Source: Salipiger marinus (lineage in GTDB: Bacteria; Pseudomonadota; Alphaproteobacteria; Rhodobacterales; Rhodobacteraceae). Taken from it: a stretch of DNA of 64,000 nucleotides. Shown one piece after another: positions 53,494 through 62,582 of the stretch. Below the pieces are notes generated by a model. It worked only from the letters and a program-made list of their open reading frames with translations, was not told where the DNA came from and did not search any database. Location of the stretch: assembly GCF_900100085.1 (NCBI RefSeq), contig NZ_FNEJ01000007.1, positions 124,001 through 188,000 on the forward strand, in the 5' to 3' direction. A program made the translations under genes and the position numbers. How positions within the stretch are numbered: the stretch's first letter is position 1; every line of letters begins with the position of its first letter.

Positions 53494-54355
53494 TAGGCTC
53501 AGGATCCATTGATCTGCTTGAGGTCGCCAAGCCTGCCTGATTCAAACCCCCGAACTGACGGGGGTGAAGATGAGCAACCTTTTTGGCTGACCGACGAGCA
53601 GATGGACCGGCTCCGGCCATTCTTCCCGAAAAGTCATGGGAAGCCGCGTGTCGATGACCGGCGTGTTCTGAGCGGCATCATCTTCATCAATCGCAATGGC
53701 TTGCGCTGGTGCGACGCCCCACGGGAGTATGGCCCGCCGAAGACGCTCTACAACGGCTGGAAGCGATGGGGCGACAGGGGGGTGTTCGCCCGGATGATGG
53801 AGGGGCTGGCCTCCGACGGCGGCGAGGAGAAGGTCGTCATGATCGACGCGACCTACCTGAAGGCGCACCGCACGGCTTCGAGATTGCGGGCGAAAAAAGG
53901 GGCCCTGCGACCAGCGAGGGCGTCTGATCGGTCGCACCAAGCACCACGGGTGGCATGAACACCCAACTCCACGCAGTCACCGACGCCGTTGCGCTTCTTC
54001 ATGACCGCGGGCCAAGTGAGCGACGATACTGGCGCGGCGGCCTTGCTGGGCAGCCTGCCTGCCGCTGAATGGCTGATTGCCGACCGGGGATATGATGCCG
54101 ACTGGTTTCGGGATGCTTTGAAAGACAAGGGGATACGCCCCTGCATCCCGGGCCGGAAGTCGCGCGCTGAGACCGTCCTCTACGACAGGCGCCGCTATCG
54201 CCGCCGCAACCGGATAGAGATCATGTTCGGCAGGTTGAAGGACTGGCGCCGCGTCGCAACCCGCTACGACAGGTGCGCACAAACCTTCCTCTCCGCCGTC
54301 GCTCTCGCCGCGACTGTCATCTTCTGGCTTTGACGATCAATGAGTCTGGAGCCTA
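53494..54355 (+). mobile_element. IS5-family (IS427 group-like) insertion sequence, defective
   Basis: The element is bounded by imperfect inverted repeats: TAGGCTCAGGATCCATTGATC at 53494-53514 and its near-complement GATCAATGAGTCTGGAGCCTA at 54335-54355. Length is 862 bp, right for this group, and both ends adjoin TA, the usual target duplication. It sits inside the IS3 remnant. Its transposase gene is broken. Confidence 0.75.
53569..54333 (+). pseudogene. IS5-family transposase, frameshifted
   Basis: The start MSNLF at 53569 is followed by a one-base loss in a T run; the main frame then reads FWLTDEQMDRLRPFFPKSHG, RRVLSGIIFINRNGLRWCDA and VVMIDATYLKAHRTAS (first Asp of the DDE triad). Near 53895 the frame is lost again and a piece is deleted near 53986. 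The end MRFFMTAGQVSDDTGAA, WLIADRGYDADWFRDAL (second Asp) and RNRIEIMFGRLKDWRR (Glu) is intact. At least three lesions separate the parts. Confidence 0.85.
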
Positions 54356-54982
54356 AGCGAAGAGCCCAAAACGTCTGATGCTGCAACACGCATGAATGGC
54401 ACATCCAGCGAATGGTGCTGCGACAGCAATGGATCTTCCACAGCCTGCCGTTCGATCAAAAACTGGAAGCATGCATGATGCTTCCCTCGCGATCGGTGCT
54501 TCGACCCCGCCGCCGCGGATCAGTTCGGTATTCTCCTCTTCGACGCAGGGCGTGAAGGAGCGACCGGATTTTGATTCTGGACATCGGCGAGTCTGGACAT
54601 CGAGGGGTCCGTCAGAATCAAACGGACCAGTTTCCGGGGATCAAGGCAAGGCGGCTTCGGCGGGCGGGCAGGTATGGAAACCCCGGCTCGACAAGGCGGC
54701 GCGATGCCTTTCCCACTTTCCTGCGCATGGTGCCGCTCTGCCAGCTGCATGTCACGCCGACACATCCGGAACCCTTGATCCCCTGCCGCACGCAGCGAAG
54801 GGTGGATCTGGCAGCGGATGTGCCGGACACTGCAAGGATTGACCGCCTGCGCTTTGGCCCGTGGCTCCATGTTGACCCGGGTGAAAGGTGATCTGAGCCG
54901 GATCGGGGTGGCGCGGGAGGTGACGGGCGATTTCTTCGCCAGCCGCGATGCAGACGTGCCGCTGTCGGACGTCGCCTGCGCG
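54356..54982. other. Long stretch without recognised gene
   Basis: About 630 bp with no coding sequence I can identify in any frame. It is probably eroded DNA next to the insertion sequences. A short direct repeat TCTGGACATCG occurs at 54576 and 54592. The right end may contain more of the thiolase remnant that follows, but no family motif could be read. Confidence 0.5.
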
Positions 54983-55643
54983 CTGCTGTCGCAGCAACGC
55001 AGGGCGGCGGGCAGCTTGGCGGGCTGTTCGATGCCGAGATCGCCCCCAGGAAGGTGATCCAGAAAGTGACCGATCGCGACAGCGGCGAGCTCTCCTGCCA
55101 CGAGTCAGGGCCTGTCGGGACGAGGGCAACCGCCCCGGCACCACTTTGGGAGATCTCGCGCGGCTTTCTCCGGCCTTCCGGGGCGGGCAGCAACTGTCCG
55201 AAGGGTGTTCGCTTACGGCGGGCAATGCCAGCCAGCTGTCGGACGGGGCCTCTGCTGCGGTGGTCATGGAGGAGGCGGAGGTCACGCGCCGCGGGCTGAT
55301 CCCGCTGGGCCACCATGTCAGGAGTGCGGTCGCCGGGTGCGATCCGGATGAAATTGGGGATCGGCCCGGTCCATGCGGTGCCCAAGCTGCTCGCCGCGCA
55401 TGGGGGAGTTCAGCGAGGCGTTCGCCAGCCAAGTCCTGGCCAGCGCGGGCGCTGGAACTGCCGATGGATCGGATGAACGTCAATGGCGGCGCGATTTCGA
55501 TCGGACACCCCTATGGCATGTCGGGCGCCCGCATGGTCGGCCACGCGCTGATCGAGGGGTGGCGGCGGGGCGCGCGCCATGTCGTCTGCACCATGTGCAT
55601 CGGCGGCGGCATGGGGGCTGCCGGACTGTTCGAGGTGCTCTGA
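54983..55643 (+). pseudogene. Degenerate acetyl-CoA acetyltransferase (thiolase)
   Basis: Pieces of a thiolase appear in order but in three frames: LLSQQRRAA, then [20 protein letters not shown], then [18 protein letters not shown] and [23 protein letters not shown]. After an extra base near 55350, [15 protein letters not shown] and [11 protein letters not shown] can be read. The last stretch, [20 protein letters not shown] and [15 protein letters not shown] with the catalytic His and Cys, ends at TGA 55641-55643. The N-terminal half with the first active-site Cys is missing. Non-functional. Confidence 0.8.
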
Positions 55644-55715
55644 TCCCAAGTCTGCGGCCCGCTGCCAGATCTCGGGCTGCGGGCCGGACCCGTCGCCGCG
55701 ACAGGGCCCGTTCAG

Positions 55716-56792
55716 TCAGGACGGTCCGGCGGGGCGGTCCTGTCCCATCTTTCCCGAGCGACGCGCGGCGAAGCGCGCCAGCGGCGGGCCAAAGATCAGG
55801 ACGATCAGAAAGCGCAGCGTCTGCAGCGCCATGACCAGAGGCAGATCGACATTGCTTGACGCTGCGATGATCGCGACGGAATCCATGCCTCCCGGACTGG
55901 TGGCGAGATAGGCGGTGACCGGATCGATCCCGAGCCAGAAATGCAGCAGGGCCGCAAGGCCGCCGCTGAACATCATCAAGGCAAGGATCGCCCCCAGAAT
56001 CTTTGGCAGCGCCTTCCACGCATGGGTCAGCACCTTGAGGCTGAAGGCGAGGCCGATCCGCCAGCCCAGCACGGCATAGGCCAGCGCCAGATACCATTCC
56101 GGCAGCTGGAACTGCCCCGGTTCCATGAAGTTGATGACGATGCCGATCACCATCGGCACCAGCATCTGTCCAGCGGGAACCCGCATCACCTGTCCCAGCC
56201 AGCTGCCACCAAGGATGACGGCGGCGGTCAGCGCCAGCGCGGGCAGATCCAGCGGCGGAAACCAGATGGTCTGCATCACGGCGGTGCCCCCGCCCTCGCT
56301 CCAGAGTCCGGCCAGCAGCGAGGCGGCCAGCGCCACAAGGATCACGCGCAAGTATTGCATGAAGGCAACAAGCCGGACATCGGCGCCGAAGGCTTCGGCC
56401 ATCAGGGTCATCGCCGTGGCGGCCCCCGGCCATGACCCCCAGATCGCGGTGGTGCCGGGCAGCACGTTCCAGTGGCTCAGCATCAGCCCAAGCGCGGCGC
56501 TGGCCATCAGGATCAGCAGCACGACGCCAAGATAGATCGGCCATGCCTCCGCCAGACGCGCAAACACGTCAGGGGAAATCGAGGCGGCGACCAGCACCCC
56601 GATGGTGGACTGGGCGATGTGAAAGGGGATCTGCGGGATCGACAGCGCAAAGCCGCGCGCCCCGCAGATGATGCCCGCCAGCATCGGCCCCAGCAGCAGC
56701 CCCGCCGGAATGCCAAGCAGGTCCATGCCGGTTCCGAACAGCAGCGAAAGCGCGATCAGCACTCCCCATTTCCGTACCGGGCTCGTCATCAT
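55716..56792 (-). CDS. AbrB-family membrane transporter (PF05145-type)
   Basis: 358 residues with about ten hydrophobic helices. The repeated AbrB-duplication layout is visible: GIPAGLLLGPMLAGIICG in the first half and RVPAGQMLVPMVIGIVINF in the second, plus TTAIWGSWPGAATAMTLMAEAFGADVRLVAFMQYLRV and a near-repeat SPGGMDSVAIIAASSNVDLPLVMALQTLRFL. The family is called ammonia monooxygenase in old annotations but is a putative permease. It lies divergent from the TRAP operon, with a 473-bp gap; a link to the same substrate is possible but unproven. Confidence 0.85.
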   Translation of the reverse strand: MMTSPVRKWGVLIALSLLFGTGMDLLGIPAGLLLGPMLAGIICGARGFALSIPQIPFHIAQSTIGVLVAASISPDVFARLAEAWPIYLGVVLLILMASAALGLMLSHWNVLPGTTAIWGSWPGAATAMTLMAEAFGADVRLVAFMQYLRVILVALAASLLAGLWSEGGGTAVMQTIWFPPLDLPALALTAAVILGGSWLGQVMRVPAGQMLVPMVIGIVINFMEPGQFQLPEWYLALAYAVLGWRIGLAFSLKVLTHAWKALPKILGAILALMMFSGGLAALLHFWLGIDPVTAYLATSPGGMDSVAIIAASSNVDLPLVMALQTLRFLIVLIFGPPLARFAARRSGKMGQDRPAGPS

Positions 56793-57072
56793 CGGCGGCA
56801 GTCCTTCCTGCTGGGATCATCTGCCGCCATCCGGAGGCGGCGACAGCGCAAGCGCGGCCCGGACCGGTCGCGTCCCGCGCGGGTCCACAAAGCCGAAGGA
56901 CGCGGGGCGCGCGGCGGGATCAGGGGCATGAGACACCGTCTAGGAGAGTTTCCCCCGGCGGGAAAGCCGGAATGCCCTTGTCCCGCAGCCTGGTCTGCCC
57001 GGTGCGCCGTCGTGCCGTCCGCCGCTGCGGGGCAGGGTCGAGGATGGCAGAGGGAACAGGCGTTTAGAAATT

Positions 57073-57084
57073 GGAACATGTCCC
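57073..57084. promoter_or_regulatory. ACATGT-core element, distal copy
   Basis: GGAACATGTCCC, a near-palindrome around ACATGT, 160 bp upstream of a related element that abuts the TRAP operon promoter. Possible second operator for a regulator encoded elsewhere. Confidence 0.35.
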
Positions 57085-57201
57085 GTTCCTCAAACTTCCG
57101 CAAGGATGCTCATGATTTAAGCAGATGCAGGCGGATCGCGGTGGTTTCGCAGGAAGTTTAGACCAGATTGCGTGTCTTTTGATGTCTCGCACACAGCGCG
57201 G

Positions 57202-57244
57202 TTGATATCCGTTTCGAGATAGTGCCAATAATGGTACATGTTCT
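57202..57244 (+). promoter_or_regulatory. Candidate promoter and operator of the second TRAP operon
   Basis: TTGATA (57202-57207) and CAATAA (57226-57231) at 18-bp spacing form a plausible sigma-70 promoter. GGTACATGTTCT (57233-57244), similar to the distal element at 57073, lies just after the -10 box where a repressor would act. Confidence 0.4.
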
Positions 57245-57265
57245 AAAATGGGGAGGATCGAACTC

Positions 57266-58258
57266 GTGATCTCAAAAAACAATAAACCGCTGAAAGCACC
57301 CGTCGCTGTCGCCCTTGCTCTGGGCAGCTTTGCCACCTCGGCCATGGCCGAGGATTTCCGGATGCTGGCCAGCTGGGACAGCTCTTATCCCATCGTGCCG
57401 CAGGTCGCGGATGTCTTTGCAGAAATGGTGTCCGAAGCCTCGGGCGGCGACAGCACCATCGCGCTGACCGGGCCAGAGGCCGTGCCGCCTTTCGAGCAGC
57501 TTCAGCCGGTGTCGGCGGGTGTCTTCGACATGCTGTTCACCTCGGGCGCCTATCACTCGAACGAGATCGCTGTCGGCATGGTCATGGATGCGGTGCAGGC
57601 CGATCCCGCCGCGCGCCGCAGCTCCGGCGCATGGGACATGGTCGATGCCGCCTATCAGGAGATGGGGCTCAAGCTCATCGCGCTGCCGACCTTGCCCAAT
57701 GGCTACAACATCCTGCTGCGCGACCCGATCGGCGACAGCTGCGATTTCAGCGGCCTCAAGATCCGCGGCAGCGCCACCTATACCTCGCTGATCCAGTCTC
57801 TGGGCGGCCAGCCGGTGGTTCTGCCGCCCGCCGAGATCTATTCGGCGCTGGAAAAGGGCGTGGTGGATGGTGCGGCATGGCCGGTGATCGGCGCCATCGA
57901 CTATGGCTGGTATGAGGTCGCCGACTATTTCCTGCGTCCGGCCTTTGGCACCGCCACCTATATGGTGCTGATGAACCTCGACAAGTGGACCAGCCTTGAG
58001 GAGGCCGAGCAGGCGCTGCTGCTTGAGCAGGGCGAGGCGCTGGAGGTCCGCGCGATCGACACGCTGGCCGGGGTGGCCGAGGCCGAACAGACGGCGCTGG
58101 AAGAAAAGGGCATGCAGCCCACGCAGATCTGCGGCGATGCCGCCGACACCATGGAACATGACTGGTCCGAAGGGGTCTGGGCGCTTGGCGTGGAGAAGGG
58201 CGGCGAGACCATCGAAAGCCTGAAAGCCACCGTCACCGAGGCAGGCATCAACTTCTGA
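57266..58258 (+). CDS. TRAP transporter substrate-binding protein (DctP type)
   Basis: 330 residues from GTG 57266, chosen because GGGGAGGA lies 8 bp before it; ATG 57248 has no ribosome site. The signal peptide ends SAMA before EDFRML. DctP features include LPPAEIYSALEKGVVDGAAW and the conserved Arg in LKIRGSATYTSLI. Two later cysteines (GDSCDF and QICGDA) may form a disulfide in the periplasm. It starts the dctPQM operon; the ligand is unknown, and nearby catabolic genes suggest an N-containing aromatic or heterocyclic acid. Confidence 0.9.
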   Translation: MISKNNKPLKAPVAVALALGSFATSAMAEDFRMLASWDSSYPIVPQVADVFAEMVSEASGGDSTIALTGPEAVPPFEQLQPVSAGVFDMLFTSGAYHSNEIAVGMVMDAVQADPAARRSSGAWDMVDAAYQEMGLKLIALPTLPNGYNILLRDPIGDSCDFSGLKIRGSATYTSLIQSLGGQPVVLPPAEIYSALEKGVVDGAAWPVIGAIDYGWYEVADYFLRPAFGTATYMVLMNLDKWTSLEEAEQALLLEQGEALEVRAIDTLAGVAEAEQTALEEKGMQPTQICGDAADTMEHDWSEGVWALGVEKGGETIESLKATVTEAGINF

Positions 58259-58352
58259 TCCGCAAGAGCCACGGCACGCGGCTGCGTCCGGATCCGTCCG
58301 GGCGCGGCCTTGTTCCGGCTGTGCGCCAACCACGCCAAGGAGGCGTTTCAAG

Positions 58353-58877
58353 ATGACGACCGAACCCCAAGCGCCCCCGCCGTCCCGGGCATGGCGCCTT
58401 CTTGACCTCGTGGTCGGGCTGGGGGCCTGGGCCGGGGCGCTTTGCGTGACGGGGATCCTCGTCAGCTATTCCATCGAGGTCTTCATGCGGTATCTGCTGA
58501 ACGCGCCGACCTCTTGGGCAAGCGATTTCGTGAAATACTTCCTGTGCGGGGCGGTTTTTCTGGCCATGCCGCAGCTGACCCGCGAGGGTGCGCATGTCTC
58601 TGTCACCGTCTTCAAGGGCAAGCTGCCCGCACGGAGCGAGGCGCTCGCCGCCCGGCTCGGGCTGCTGATTTCGGCGGCGGTCTGCCTGCTGGTGGGCTGG
58701 CTGGCGCTTGAACAGACCATCTACAACTTCTCGCGCGGCATCGACACCATGTCGCTGATCGCGATCCCGAAATGGATCGTGGCCGCGCCCATCACCTTTG
58801 GCTTTGTCGTCTCCGGACTTGTCCTGCTGGCTCAGGTCCTGCGGCTGGATGCCGCCATCACGGAGGCCGCACGATGA
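58353..58877 (+). CDS. TRAP transporter small permease (DctQ)
   Basis: 174 residues with four helices, beginning LLDLVVGLGAWAGALCVTGILVSYSIEVFMRYLL, followed by the DctQ signature around WASDFVKYFLCGAVFLAMPQLTREGAHVSV. AAGGAGG lies about 12 bp before ATG 58353, and the stop overlaps the large permease start (ATGA). It is not closely similar to the DctQ at 14874, so the two systems are unlikely to be recent duplicates. Confidence 0.9.
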   Translation: MTTEPQAPPPSRAWRLLDLVVGLGAWAGALCVTGILVSYSIEVFMRYLLNAPTSWASDFVKYFLCGAVFLAMPQLTREGAHVSVTVFKGKLPARSEALAARLGLLISAAVCLLVGWLALEQTIYNFSRGIDTMSLIAIPKWIVAAPITFGFVVSGLVLLAQVLRLDAAITEAAR

Positions 58878-60187
58878 TCACCGGCATCACGGCGGTTTTT
58901 GTGCTGACCGGCGCGCTGCTGCTGCTTTTTGGCACCGGCCTTCCGATCTTTGTCACCTTCCTCATCGTCAATGTCGCGGGCACCTTCCTGCTGCTTGGCG
59001 TCAACGGCTTCACGCTTCTGGCCAATTCGATCTACGACACCGCCACCACCGGCTCGCTGACCGCCATTCCGCTGTTCATCCTGCTCGGAGAGCTGCTGTT
59101 CCGTGGCAGGGCGCTGTCGGTGATGTTTTCCTCCATTGAGGTTCTGGTGGGCCGGGTCCGCGGGCGCCAGTTCGTGCTGGCCGTGGTGCTGTCGACCGTG
59201 TTCGGCGCGCTTTCTGGCGCGGCGATGGGGGTCGCGGCCATGCTGGGCAAGACGGTGCTGCCGGGGATCAGGGCGCGGGGCGGCTCGTCTTCGCTGGCCA
59301 TGGGCGCCATCGTCTCGGGCGCGTCGCTGGCGCCGATCATTCCGCCCTCGCTGCTGGCGATCATCGTCGGAACGCTGGCGGGGGTTTCCATCGGTGACAT
59401 GCTTGTGGGCGGCATCGTGCCCGGGCTGATGATGGCCGCGCTTTTTGTGATCTATATCCTGATCCGCATCCGGCTTGACCCGTCGCTGGACACAGATGGC
59501 GAGGATCTGCCCCCGGAGCGGGGCAGCGGCGCGGTGCCGAAGGCGCTGCTGGCGCTGGCGCCATTTACGCTTATCGTGGGGTCGATCATGGGCTTCATCA
59601 TGGCGGGCATCGCCACGCCGTCCGAAGCAGCGGCCACCGGCGTTCTTGGCGCGCTGGTCACCACGATGATCTATGAGCGGCTCAGTTTCACCGTGTTGCG
59701 GGATTCGGTGCTGTCGGCGACCAAGATCTCGGCGATGATCCTGCTCATCATGGCCTCGTCGAAGATGTTCAGCCAGCTTCTGGCCATGAGCGGCGGCATC
59801 TCGGCCATGACGGCGATGATCAGCGCGATGGACCTGCCGGGCTGGGCGATGCTGCTGGTGCTGATGGCCTTTCCCTTCATCATGTGCATGTTCATCGACC
59901 AGACGGCGCTGATGCTGATCGTGGTGCCGATCTATTCGCCGCTGGTGGCGCATTACGGCTTCGATCCGCTGTGGTTCTGGCTGATCTTTCTGGTGAACAT
60001 CACCGTGGGCGGCATCACGCCCCCCTTCGGCTACGTGCTTTTTGCGCTGCAGGGCGCGGCACCGGACGAGCCGATGACGGCGATTTTCCGGTCGGCCTGG
60101 CCCTTCGTCGGGATCTTCATCATCGGCATGCTGATCATGGCCGTTTTCCCGCCGCTGGTCACCTTCCTGCCCTCGCTCGCGCGCTAG
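58874..60187 (+). CDS. TRAP transporter large permease (DctM)
   Basis: 437 residues from ATG 58874; an open frame back to 58772 overlaps dctQ. About 12 to 13 helices, with MGVAAMLGKTVLPGIRARGG, ASLAPIIPPSLLAIIVGTLAG, MCMFIDQTALMLIVVPIYSPL and GGITPPFGYVLFALQG as DctM landmarks. It completes the P-Q-M operon, which ends at a strong terminator 27 bp downstream. Confidence 0.93.
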   Translation: MITGITAVFVLTGALLLLFGTGLPIFVTFLIVNVAGTFLLLGVNGFTLLANSIYDTATTGSLTAIPLFILLGELLFRGRALSVMFSSIEVLVGRVRGRQFVLAVVLSTVFGALSGAAMGVAAMLGKTVLPGIRARGGSSSLAMGAIVSGASLAPIIPPSLLAIIVGTLAGVSIGDMLVGGIVPGLMMAALFVIYILIRIRLDPSLDTDGEDLPPERGSGAVPKALLALAPFTLIVGSIMGFIMAGIATPSEAAATGVLGALVTTMIYERLSFTVLRDSVLSATKISAMILLIMASSKMFSQLLAMSGGISAMTAMISAMDLPGWAMLLVLMAFPFIMCMFIDQTALMLIVVPIYSPLVAHYGFDPLWFWLIFLVNITVGGITPPFGYVLFALQGAAPDEPMTAIFRSAWPFVGIFIIGMLIMAVFPPLVTFLPSLAR

Positions 60188-60213
60188 CGCGGGCAGGCGC
60201 CTTCGGCACGACA

Positions 60214-60243
60214 AAAAACTGCGCCCCGAGGGGCGCAGTTTTT
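60214..60243. terminator. Bidirectional Rho-independent terminator
   Basis: AAAAACTGCGCCCC and GGGGCGCAGTTTTT form a perfect 14-bp stem around GA; the A and T runs give a U tract in both directions. It separates the TRAP operon from the convergent hydrolase operon. Confidence 0.92.
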
Positions 60244-60265
60244 CCGTGTCGCGATGGCCCCTGGA

Positions 60266-60991
60266 TCAGCGCGGCAGCGCGCGGGCCGCAGGTGTGGTGA
60301 GGCTGTCCAGATGATCCAGCGCCGCGTCGCTGTCGATCACCGCGCCATAGCGCATGGCGATGTCGAAAAGCGCGATGGCGTGGCTGGCCTGCGCGCGGTC
60401 AAAACAGCCGTCCGCGATGGCCGCCACCCTGAACCCATGGCTATAGGCATCCACCGCGCTGGCCCGCACGCAGCCAGAGGTCGTGGTGCCGGTCAGCAGC
60501 ACGCTGTCGCAGCCAAGGCGGCGCAGATGGGTCGCCGTGGGCGCCCCGAAAAAGGCCGAAGGCTTGCGCTTGTAGACCATGATGTCGCGGGTCTCGGGCA
60601 GAAGCGGGGTCACGATCTCGTTCGCGTCGCGATCCTGCGGCGTGGCGGGCACCTGTTCGGCGGTGCGCGAGTTCTTCCAGCCCCAGCTGCCCAGATCCCA
60701 CGCGTCGCCCCGGGCACGACCGGTGCTGTAAAGCACCGGCACATCCCGCGCCCGCGCCGCCATGCAAAGGGCCGCGATCCGGTCGATGGCCTGCCAGCTT
60801 TCGGCGCCGCAGGAGTTCGGCCAGCGCCGGATGCTGTCAAGGATGTCTTCGCCCGGCTGGTCCCCGGCAAATCCCCAAGAGACGTCGATGACCACCAGCG
60901 CGGGCCGGCTGCCCAGACCTTCGGGGCCGGTCAGGCCGGTCTGCGCAAGGCGGTCCTTGTCGGCGGCGGACAGGTACTCTTCCCAGATCAT
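60266..60991 (-). CDS. Isochorismatase-family cysteine hydrolase, active-site complete
   Basis: 241 residues from ATG 60991 (GGGAG upstream). The catalytic triad is present: Asp36 in ALVVIDVSWGF, Lys141 in MVYKRKPSAFFG and Cys174 in TTTSGCVRASAVDA. The sequence is close to N-carbamoylsarcosine amidase, maleamate amidase and similar C-N amidohydrolases. Its start overlaps the stop of the paralogue encoded upstream in the operon. With a deacetylase-like and a molybdenum-hydroxylase gene set it probably hydrolyses an amide in a heterocycle breakdown pathway. The substrate is unknown. Confidence 0.88.
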   Translation of the reverse strand: MIWEEYLSAADKDRLAQTGLTGPEGLGSRPALVVIDVSWGFAGDQPGEDILDSIRRWPNSCGAESWQAIDRIAALCMAARARDVPVLYSTGRARGDAWDLGSWGWKNSRTAEQVPATPQDRDANEIVTPLLPETRDIMVYKRKPSAFFGAPTATHLRRLGCDSVLLTGTTTSGCVRASAVDAYSHGFRVAAIADGCFDRAQASHAIALFDIAMRYGAVIDSDAALDHLDSLTTPAARALPR

Positions 60992-61689
60992 CGGCGGCTC
61001 CCGGGCATCAGGTCCGGTCGCCGGTCCGCACAGCCTTTCGGCAGGGCGAACATGGCGGCGGGCAGGGTGGCGATCCAGTCGGCCAGATCGGCGGCGGGCA
61101 GGGGGTCGGCATATTTGGCGTGCAGATCGCAGAGCGCCATGGCGTGACTGGCCTCCCATGCGTCGAAACACGCATCTTCGGCGATGGCGACGCGCAGGTT
61201 CAGGCTGAAGGCGTCGATGACCGTGGCGCGCAGGGCGCCCGCGCTGGCGCCCCCGGCGACCACAAGGCCATCCACGCCCAGCAGGTTGAGAAAACTCATC
61301 AGATCGCTGTCGAAAAAGGCCGACGGCGCCTGCCTGCGGATCACGATGTCGGTGGGGGCGGGGGAAAGCGCCTCGGCGAAATCGGTGTCGTTCAGCGGAT
61401 CGGCCCCGGCAGGGCGTCCGTCTTCCTGTGGTCGGTCCCAGCCATCGGCGCGGGTGGCGCCGGTGGCGTGGATCACCGGCAGGCCCTGCGCCCGCGCCGC
61501 CGCCACCAGCGGCTGCACTGCGGCAAGCGCCGCTGTGGCAGACGGGATGGCGGCCAGATTGCCCCGGTTGAAGCCCACCAGCAGCAGCGCCGGACGTGCG
61601 GGCAGGGTGCCGCGCACGCCATAGCCAGCCGCGGCAAAGACCTTGCCATCCCGTTCGGTGATGAAATCCTCCCAGATCCGGCGCGTCAT
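60988..61689 (-). CDS. Isochorismatase-fold protein lacking all three catalytic residues
   Basis: 233 residues. It aligns along its length with the next gene product (IWEDF, RPALLLV, QAPSAFF, LRATVIDAFSLNLRVAI), but the triad positions are Gly39 for Asp, Arg119 for Lys and Ala152 for Cys. It therefore cannot use the family's chemistry. Sharing a four-base overlap with the active paralogue on one side and with the deacetylase gene on the other, it may be a structural or regulatory subunit of the active enzyme. The reading frame is intact and conserved-looking, so it is not simply decaying. Confidence 0.82.
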   Translation of the reverse strand: MTRRIWEDFITERDGKVFAAAGYGVRGTLPARPALLLVGFNRGNLAAIPSATAALAAVQPLVAAARAQGLPVIHATGATRADGWDRPQEDGRPAGADPLNDTDFAEALSPAPTDIVIRRQAPSAFFDSDLMSFLNLLGVDGLVVAGGASAGALRATVIDAFSLNLRVAIAEDACFDAWEASHAMALCDLHAKYADPLPAADLADWIATLPAAMFALPKGCADRRPDLMPGSRR

Positions 61690-62582
61690 GCGTCACCTGC
61701 GGGGAAAAGACCGGCGTAATGGCGGGCGACACCACCGGGGGTGGTGATCCAGATGTCGTCGCGATGCTGCAGGATATGCGCCAGCGCCCGCCGCAGCGCC
61801 CGGAGGCGATAGGGATGACCGATCACGAAAGGATGCAGCACGATGGTGTAGCACAGCGGGTATTTGGCGCTTTGCAGCAGCATCTCGTCGAACTGGTCGA
61901 CCATCATCCGTTCGAAACTGGCCGGACCTTCCTGCCGGAAAGCCATCACCGGGCTGTCGTTCAGCTCGATGGAATAGGGCACGGACAGGATCGGCGCGCT
62001 GCGGGTGCGCATCCAGAACGGCTGGTCATCCGCTGGCCAGTCAAGCACGTAGCTGAAGCCCACCTCGCGCAGCAGATCCAGCGTGATGTCGGTCTGCGCC
62101 AGATAGGGGCCAAGCCAGCCTGCGGGCGCCGTGCCGGTATAGGAGGTGATCGCGTCATAGGCTTCGCGGATCAGCGCCTCCTCCTCCTCGGGCGGCAGCA
62201 GGTCCTGCCGTTCGGCATTGCTGCGGCCATGGCCGATGAACTCGTCGCCGCGCGCGATCATCCGGTCGGCGATCGCGGGGCAATGGTCGAAAAGCAGCGA
62301 GTTGAAGTTATGCGAGGCGGGCAGGCCCATCTCGTCCAGCAGGTCGAACAGATACCACTGCCCGACCCGGTTGCCGTAATCGCGCCATGCGTAGTTGCGG
62401 CTGGTCTGCGGCGCGCCCACCTGCGCGGAATCGCTGCCGAGCCCGTCGCGAAAGCTGAAGATCTCGATGTTGTTGCAAATCGCCACCGACAGGCGCTTGC
62501 CGCCGGGCCATGAAAAATCGGGGCGCTCCGGCAGGGGGCTGTAGGCGTAGCGGTCGTGATGCTTGAGGCGGATCAGGCTCAT
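61686..62582 (-). CDS. Polysaccharide deacetylase-fold hydrolase, PuuE-like
   Basis: 298 residues from ATG 62582, which overlaps the upstream stop. The layout follows the PuuE allantoinase type: GSDSAQVGAPQTSRNYAWRDYGNRVGQWYLFDLLDEMGLPAS, a single His in EFIGHGRSNAE and PYLAQTDITLDLLREVGFSYVLDW. The Asp-His-His metal site of NodB deacetylases is not complete (NNIEIFSF and GHGRSNAE), as in metal-free PuuE enzymes. It probably opens a ring amide or removes an acyl group from an N-containing intermediate. Exact substrate unknown. Confidence 0.82.
   Translation of the reverse strand: MSLIRLKHHDRYAYSPLPERPDFSWPGGKRLSVAICNNIEIFSFRDGLGSDSAQVGAPQTSRNYAWRDYGNRVGQWYLFDLLDEMGLPASHNFNSLLFDHCPAIADRMIARGDEFIGHGRSNAERQDLLPPEEEEALIREAYDAITSYTGTAPAGWLGPYLAQTDITLDLLREVGFSYVLDWPADDQPFWMRTRSAPILSVPYSIELNDSPVMAFRQEGPASFERMMVDQFDEMLLQSAKYPLCYTIVLHPFVIGHPYRLRALRRALAHILQHRDDIWITTPGGVARHYAGLFPAGDA

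Larger units (their letters stand above)
56793..57265. other. Long divergent intergenic region
   Basis: No gene was recognised in these 473 bp. The right half is A+T-richer and holds two related 12-mers with ACATGT cores (57073-57084 and 57233-57244) and a possible promoter at 57202-57231. Several short open frames here have no family resemblance. Confidence 0.5.

Noticed and set aside
54571-54891. 106-residue open frame between the IS5 element and the thiolase remnant
   Set aside because: No family motif or ribosome site, and frames in this eroded stretch are open by chance.
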